Made by a program: the position numbers and the translations under genes | Assembly (NCBI RefSeq): GCF_001940525.2 | Contig: NZ_CP019437.1 | Location: 1,648,501 to 1,712,500, forward strand | From: Thioclava nitratireducens | GTDB lineage: Bacteria; Pseudomonadota; Alphaproteobacteria; Rhodobacterales; Rhodobacteraceae | Direction: 5' to 3' | Length of the DNA: 64,000 bases | In this document: positions 59,836 to 64,000 of the stretch, piece by piece | Numbering within the stretch: the stretch's first letter is position 1 | Layout of the letters: every line of letters starts with the position of its first letter | Notes under the pieces: model-generated | Seen by the model: only the letters and a program-made list of their open reading frames with translations | What the model was told of the DNA's origin: nothing | Database searches by the model: none

Positions 59836-61076
59836 TGGACGGCGATATCCGCAACAATGTCTATGATGACGGCTCGAAGGACACGCTGACCGACGAGCAG
59901 CGCATCCGCAACTTCAACATCAACTTCGGTCCCCAACACCCGGCCGCCCACGGTGTGCTGCGCATGGTGCTGGAGCTGGACGGCGAGGTGGTGGAACGCG
60001 CCGACCCGCATATCGGCTTGCTGCACCGTGGCACCGAGAAGCTGATGGAAAGCCGCACCTACCTGCAGAACCTGCCTTACTTCAACCGGCTCGACTACGT
60101 TGCGCCGATGAACCAGGAACATGCGTGGTGCTTGGCGATCGAGAAGCTGACCGGCGTGGAAGTGCCGCGTCGCGGCTCGCTGATCCGCGTGCTCTATTCC
60201 GAAATCGGGCGCATCCTGAACCACCTGCTGAACGTGACGACGCAGGCGATGGATGTCGGCGCGCTGACGCCGCCGCTCTGGGGCTTCGAAGAGCGCGAGA
60301 AGCTGATGGTCTTCTACGAGCGGGCATGCGGCGCGCGTCTGCACTCGGCCTATTTCCGGCCCGGCGGCGTGCACCAGGATCTGCCGCCGAAGCTGCTCGA
60401 CGATATCGAGGAATGGGCGCATCACTTCCCGAAAGTGCTCGACGACATCGAGGGGCTGCTGACCGAGAACCGCATCTTCAAGCAGCGCAACGTCGATATC
60501 TGCGTCATCTCCGAGGAAGAAATCCAGCAATGGGGCTATTCCGGCGTGATGGTGCGCGGCTCCGGCCTTGCATGGGATCTGCGTCGTGCGCAGCCCTACG
60601 AATGCTATGACGAGTTCGACTTCCAGATTCCGATCGGCAAGAACGGCGACTGCTACGACCGCTACCTCTGCCGGATGGCCGAGATGCGCGAGTCGACCAA
60701 GATTGTCCTGCAGGCGATCGAGAAACTGCGGATGCCGGAAAATCAGGGCGACGTGCTTGCCCGCGGCAAGGTGACGCCGCCGAAGCGGTCGGAGATGAAG
60801 CGTTCGATGGAAGCGCTGATCCACCACTTCAAGCTTTATACCGAAGGCTTCCACGTCCCCGCGGGCGAGGTTTATGCCGCCGTCGAAGCGCCGAAGGGCG
60901 AGTTCGGCGTCTATCTGGTGGCCGACGGCACGAACAAGCCGTATCGCGCGAAGATCCGCGCTCCGGGTTACCTGCACCTGCAATCCATGGATCACGTCGC
61001 CAAGGGGCACATGCTCGCCGACGTGTCTGCAATCATCGGCACGATGGATATCGTGTTCGGGGAGGTTGACCGCTAA
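59832..61076 (+). CDS. nuoD: NADH:ubiquinone oxidoreductase subunit D
   Basis: This 414-residue 49-kDa subunit forms the quinone pocket with NuoB. '[20 protein letters not shown]' holds the loop whose His helps protonate quinone. '[20 protein letters not shown]' and '[11 protein letters not shown]'-type residues follow, and the C-terminus '[14 protein letters not shown]' is the standard family ending. The start has a GGAGG site and two ATGs in a row; the first overlaps nuoC. Its stop overlaps nuoE by one base. Confidence 0.97.
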   Translation: MMDGDIRNNVYDDGSKDTLTDEQRIRNFNINFGPQHPAAHGVLRMVLELDGEVVERADPHIGLLHRGTEKLMESRTYLQNLPYFNRLDYVAPMNQEHAWCLAIEKLTGVEVPRRGSLIRVLYSEIGRILNHLLNVTTQAMDVGALTPPLWGFEEREKLMVFYERACGARLHSAYFRPGGVHQDLPPKLLDDIEEWAHHFPKVLDDIEGLLTENRIFKQRNVDICVISEEEIQQWGYSGVMVRGSGLAWDLRRAQPYECYDEFDFQIPIGKNGDCYDRYLCRMAEMRESTKIVLQAIEKLRMPENQGDVLARGKVTPPKRSEMKRSMEALIHHFKLYTEGFHVPAGEVYAAVEAPKGEFGVYLVADGTNKPYRAKIRAPGYLHLQSMDHVAKGHMLADVSAIIGTMDIVFGEVDR

Positions 61077-62311
61077 TGCTTCGCCGTCTTTACCCGGAAC
61101 AACCCGATAGTTTCGAGTTCACGCCCGAGAACCTCGCATGGGCCAAGGCCCAGATGACCAAGTTCCCGGTCGGCCGTCAGGCCTCGGCGATCATCCCGCT
61201 GCTGTTCCGCGCGCAGGAACAGGAAGGCTGGCTGAGCCGTCCGGCAATCGAATACGTGGCCGAGATGCTCGACATGCCCTATATGCGGGCGCTCGAGGTC
61301 GCGACCTTCTACTTCATGTTCCAGCTGGCCCCGGTCGGCTCGGTCGCACACCTGCAGATTTGCGGCACCACGTCGTGCATGATCTGCGGCGCGGAAGACC
61401 TGATGAAGGTCTGCAAGGAGAAGATCGCCCCCGAGCCGTTCCAGCTCTCGGAAGACGGCAAGTTCTCGTGGGAAGAGGTCGAATGCCTCGGCGCCTGCGC
61501 GAACGCCCCGATGATGCAGGTCGGCAAGGATTACTACGAAGATCTGACCGAGGAGAGCCTCGCGAAGCTGATCGACGAGATGGGCAACGGCACCGTGCCG
61601 AAGCCCGGCTCGCAGACCGGTCGCTTCTCGTCGGAGCCCGCGTCGGGTCTGACCGCGCTCACCGAGACCAAGGGGGACAAGGAAGACTACAACTATTCCG
61701 TCGCCCGTGCGCTCGCGATCGGCGACACCATCAAGCGCATCGACGGCACCGAGGTGCCGCTGGAAGCGCCGTGGCAAAGCTCCGGCCAGCGCGGTCCGAT
61801 CGGGACGATGGGGCAGGAGCGTCCGCGCTCCGCCGCGCAACAGGACGAGGCCCGCAAGGCGGCCAAGAAGACCGAGGCCAAGCCTGCCAAGGGCACGCCC
61901 GCGGACAAGACCGGCGTGACCGAGGCCGAGGCGCCCGCCACCTCGAAGTCCGTTCCGCGCTCGAAGCGCGAGCCCGTGGGCACCGAAGCCGATGCGAAGG
62001 CCGACACCGCCGTGTCCAAGGGTGAACAGCCCAAGCTTCTCGATGCGCCGCGCGACGGCGGGGCAGATGATCTGAAGATGATCAAGGGCGTCGGGCCGAA
62101 GCTGGAGACGCTTCTGCATTCGATGGGCATCTATCACTTCGACCAGATCGCGGCCTGGTCCGATGCGGAACTCGCATGGGTCGACGCAAATATCGAAGGG
62201 TTCAAGGGTCGCGCGAGCCGCGACGACTGGAAAGGTCAGGCAGAGAAACTGGCCAGCGGGGCAGAGACCGAATTCTCGTCCCGCGCAAAGAAAGATGGCA
62301 TTTACGAGTAA
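61076..62311 (+). CDS. nuoE: NADH:ubiquinone oxidoreductase subunit E with long C-terminal extension
   Basis: The first 170 residues or so are a standard 24-kDa subunit holding the [2Fe-2S] cluster N1a, with ligands in '[15 protein letters not shown]' and '[16 protein letters not shown]'. The 411-residue protein then continues with a Lys/Ala/Pro-rich linker (residues about 250-325). It ends in a helix-hairpin-helix-like domain, '[20 protein letters not shown]', followed by '[19 protein letters not shown]'. Extended NuoE proteins are known in Rhodobacteraceae, but the role of the tail is unclear. The next protein ends in the same domain. Confidence 0.94.
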   Translation: MLRRLYPEQPDSFEFTPENLAWAKAQMTKFPVGRQASAIIPLLFRAQEQEGWLSRPAIEYVAEMLDMPYMRALEVATFYFMFQLAPVGSVAHLQICGTTSCMICGAEDLMKVCKEKIAPEPFQLSEDGKFSWEEVECLGACANAPMMQVGKDYYEDLTEESLAKLIDEMGNGTVPKPGSQTGRFSSEPASGLTALTETKGDKEDYNYSVARALAIGDTIKRIDGTEVPLEAPWQSSGQRGPIGTMGQERPRSAAQQDEARKAAKKTEAKPAKGTPADKTGVTEAEAPATSKSVPRSKREPVGTEADAKADTAVSKGEQPKLLDAPRDGGADDLKMIKGVGPKLETLLHSMGIYHFDQIAAWSDAELAWVDANIEGFKGRASRDDWKGQAEKLASGAETEFSSRAKKDGIYE

Positions 62312-62361
62312 GCGCAACAGGGTAGAGACCGCCGTTAGGCGGCGTGAATGGAGAGACGGGA

Positions 62362-63273
62362 ATGGGTGATCAGACACAGGGGTGCCGCGGCAAGGCAGGT
62401 ATCTGGGCAGGTATTACGGGGATCGTGGTCACCGTTTTCCTGATGGTTGTGGCGCATGAGCCCTTCTTCGTGGCGCTCTTCCTTGGCCTGATGACCTTCC
62501 TGCTGTTCGGCGCCTTCCTGATCTGGGCGTTCTGCTCCGAGCATGGGGTTCAAGGCGAGGCGGACGGCACCGGGGCGTCGGACGAGGGCTCCGAGATCCC
62601 CGAAAGCCCCGTTGAGAGCTTCAACGCGTCGTCTCCCGAAGGTGTTGCCGCGCAAGCGCAGGCGGCGGCGGCGTCTCCGACGCCCGTAGCCGAGCGCGAG
62701 GTGGAGCGCGCCGACGCGGTCGCGCCGAAAGACGAGGCGGCCACGCCCGAGGCCGACAGGCCCGAGCCCGGCCCGACAACCAAGCCCGCGACGGACGAAG
62801 CCGAGGCGGAAGAGCCGAAAGCTGAGCCTGCAGCGGAAGAGGCTGCGGCAGAGGCCGAAGCTGAGCCGAAAGCGGACGCGCCGGAGCCCGAGAGCGAGGA
62901 TGCGACCCCGCTCTCCGCGATGTCGGCGCAGGTCGCGGACACGTCCTCTTCCGGTGCCGGGGGCCAACCCGAGGCCGCCGAAGGCGCCGGCAAGAAGCCG
63001 CGCGGGCTCAAGCAGCCGCGCAAGGCTGGGGCCGACGATCTAAAGAAGATCGAAGGCGTCGGGCCGAAGCTCGAAGAGACGCTGAACGGCTGGGGCATTT
63101 ACCATTTCGACCAAATCGCGAAATGGAGCCCCGAAGAGATTGCCTATGCGGACCAGAACGTGCCGCGTTTCAAGGGCCGCTGCACCCGCGACAAGTGGGT
63201 CAGCCAGGCGAAAATCATCGTCGAGGAAGGCATGGATGCGTTCCTCGAACGGGCGAAGACGAACGATTACTGA
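62362..63273 (+). CDS. Membrane-anchored protein with C-terminal domain shared with NuoE
   Basis: This 303-residue protein has two close N-terminal membrane helices (about residues 12-55, 'AGITGIVVTVFLMVVAHEPF' in the first). A long Ala/Glu/Pro-rich, probably disordered region follows (about 65-220). The final domain, 'DDLKKIEGVGPKLEETLNGW', then '[19 protein letters not shown]', is closely similar to the end of NuoE. The ATG follows a GGAGAG site; a GTG 18 bases earlier is possible. It may be an accessory or assembly factor of complex I that tethers the shared domain to the membrane. Confidence 0.78.
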   Translation: MGDQTQGCRGKAGIWAGITGIVVTVFLMVVAHEPFFVALFLGLMTFLLFGAFLIWAFCSEHGVQGEADGTGASDEGSEIPESPVESFNASSPEGVAAQAQAAAASPTPVAEREVERADAVAPKDEAATPEADRPEPGPTTKPATDEAEAEEPKAEPAAEEAAAEAEAEPKADAPEPESEDATPLSAMSAQVADTSSSGAGGQPEAAEGAGKKPRGLKQPRKAGADDLKKIEGVGPKLEETLNGWGIYHFDQIAKWSPEEIAYADQNVPRFKGRCTRDKWVSQAKIIVEEGMDAFLERAKTNDY

Positions 63274-63283
63274 GCGGGGGTGA

Positions 63284-63499
63284 ATGAGCCAGATCGACGA
63301 GCACGACAGGGCGTTGGGGCGTAGGGCCGCCCTTATCATCGCCGTCGCCACGATCCTCTGGCTCCTCCTGCAATGGATCGGAAAACAACAGGGCTGGTCG
63401 GCGCAGGTCGCGCTGATCGGCGATCTCGCGGCAATAGCCGCCTATATCTACGCGCTGGCACTCGTCTGGCGCATCTGGCGCCGGAAAGCCGGCAAGTGA
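63284..63499 (+). CDS. DUF5337 small membrane protein of the nuo operon
   Basis: This 71-residue protein has two membrane helices (about residues 15-33 and 43-63) and a basic C-terminus ('[11 protein letters not shown]'). Small genes of this type (DUF5337) sit between nuoE and nuoF in many Rhodobacteraceae. It lies 10 bases from both neighbours and must be co-transcribed. No function is known; a role in assembling or stabilising complex I is inferred from position only. Confidence 0.8.
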   Translation: MSQIDEHDRALGRRAALIIAVATILWLLLQWIGKQQGWSAQVALIGDLAAIAAYIYALALVWRIWRRKAGK

Positions 63500-63509
63500 G
63501 GGAAGCGAT

Positions 63510-64000
63510 ATGCTGAAGGATCAAGACCGGATCTTCACCAATCTCTACGGGATGCATGACCGCTCTCTGCAGGGCGCGAAGATGCGCGGGCATTGGGACG
63601 GCACTGGCGAGATCCTGTCGAAAGGCAAGGATTGGATCATCGAGCAAGTGAAGGCCTCCGGCCTGCGCGGGCGCGGTGGGGCAGGCTTCCCGACAGGTCT
63701 CAAGTGGTCCTTCATGCCGAAGGAAAGCGATGGGCGTCCCGCCTTCCTCGCGATCAATGCCGACGAATCCGAGCCCGCGACCTGCAAGGACCGCGAAATC
63801 ATGCGCCACGATCCGCATACGCTGGTCGAAGGCGCGCTGATCGCCGGTTTCGCGATGGGCGCCGCGGCGGCGTATATCTACATCCGCGGCGAATATGTGC
63901 GCGAGAAAGAGGCGCTGCAGCGCGCGATCGACGAAGCCTATGAAGACGGGCTGATCGGCAAGAACGCCTGCGGCTCCGGCTATGATTACGACGTCTACCT
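63510..64000 (+). CDS. nuoF: NADH:ubiquinone oxidoreductase subunit F (3' end outside window)
   Basis: This is the 51-kDa subunit that binds NADH and FMN and the N3 [4Fe-4S] cluster. The first 163 residues are visible and include the glycine-rich NADH site '[20 protein letters not shown]' (about residues 51-70), '[20 protein letters not shown]' and 'AYIYIRGEY'. All are family signatures at their usual positions. The cluster-binding C-terminal part lies beyond the window. A GGGAAG site precedes the ATG. Confidence 0.96.
   Translation, partial: MLKDQDRIFTNLYGMHDRSLQGAKMRGHWDGTGEILSKGKDWIIEQVKASGLRGRGGAGFPTGLKWSFMPKESDGRPAFLAINADESEPATCKDREIMRHDPHTLVEGALIAGFAMGAAAAYIYIRGEYVREKEALQRAIDEAYEDGLIGKNACGSGYDYDVY

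Overview
The window is a high-GC chromosomal segment of an alphaproteobacterium of the family Rhodobacteraceae, probably near Rhodobacter, Paracoccus or Thioclava. This is inferred from the mraZ-rsmH-ftsL-ftsI-murE-murF-mraY-murD order, the nuo operon with the small DUF5337 gene and an extended NuoE, the DUF1127 gene followed by CUCCUCCC-loop RNAs, and a Hint-domain protein. No rRNA, tRNA, insertion sequence, prophage or CRISPR array was seen.

Layout. 1-8.7 kb: a cut-off glutathione transferase and an alpha/beta hydrolase (minus), metZ, folE2 and a UvrD/PcrA helicase (plus), then mntH (minus) divergent from its likely repressor mntR, with a palindromic MntR-type box between them. 8.7-10.7 kb: rlmJ, then the most striking feature of the window: a minus-strand DUF1127 gene (ccaF type) followed by ten stem-loops with near-identical CUCCUCCUCCCU loops and all-different stems. 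They are grouped as five pairs and end at a T-rich terminator. 10.7-22.7 kb: mrp with a clear terminator, a long mraZ leader with MraZ-type TGGGN repeats and an UpsM-like terminated small RNA, then the first half of the dcw (division and cell wall) cluster, interrupted by a secreted-protein gene with its own terminator.

23.1-34.2 kb: a Tad/Flp pilus locus (flp, cpaB, a TadG-like and two TadE-like genes, cpaE, cpaF, tadB, tadC, a LuxR-type regulator, prepilin peptidase, Sel1-repeat protein). It has no secretin gene inside it. 34.2-49.7 kb: mixed housekeeping and accessory genes: galE-like epimerase, M29 aminopeptidase, two small secreted proteins, a Hint protein, a C26 peptidase, a lyxose isomerase, glmU-glmS-AlkD-like, gph, an MFS exporter coupled to a DegT-family enzyme, and an FAD oxidoreductase with an ornithine cyclodeaminase-like protein.

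49.8-58.0 kb: the leucine/isovalerate (liu) operon ivd-liuB-liuD-gst-hmgL-liuC, carrying two tandem LprI-like genes and preceded by a good promoter with a palindromic operator. 58.3-64.0 kb: the start of the complex I operon, nuoA-B-C-D-E, two accessory genes and the beginning of nuoF, which runs off the window.
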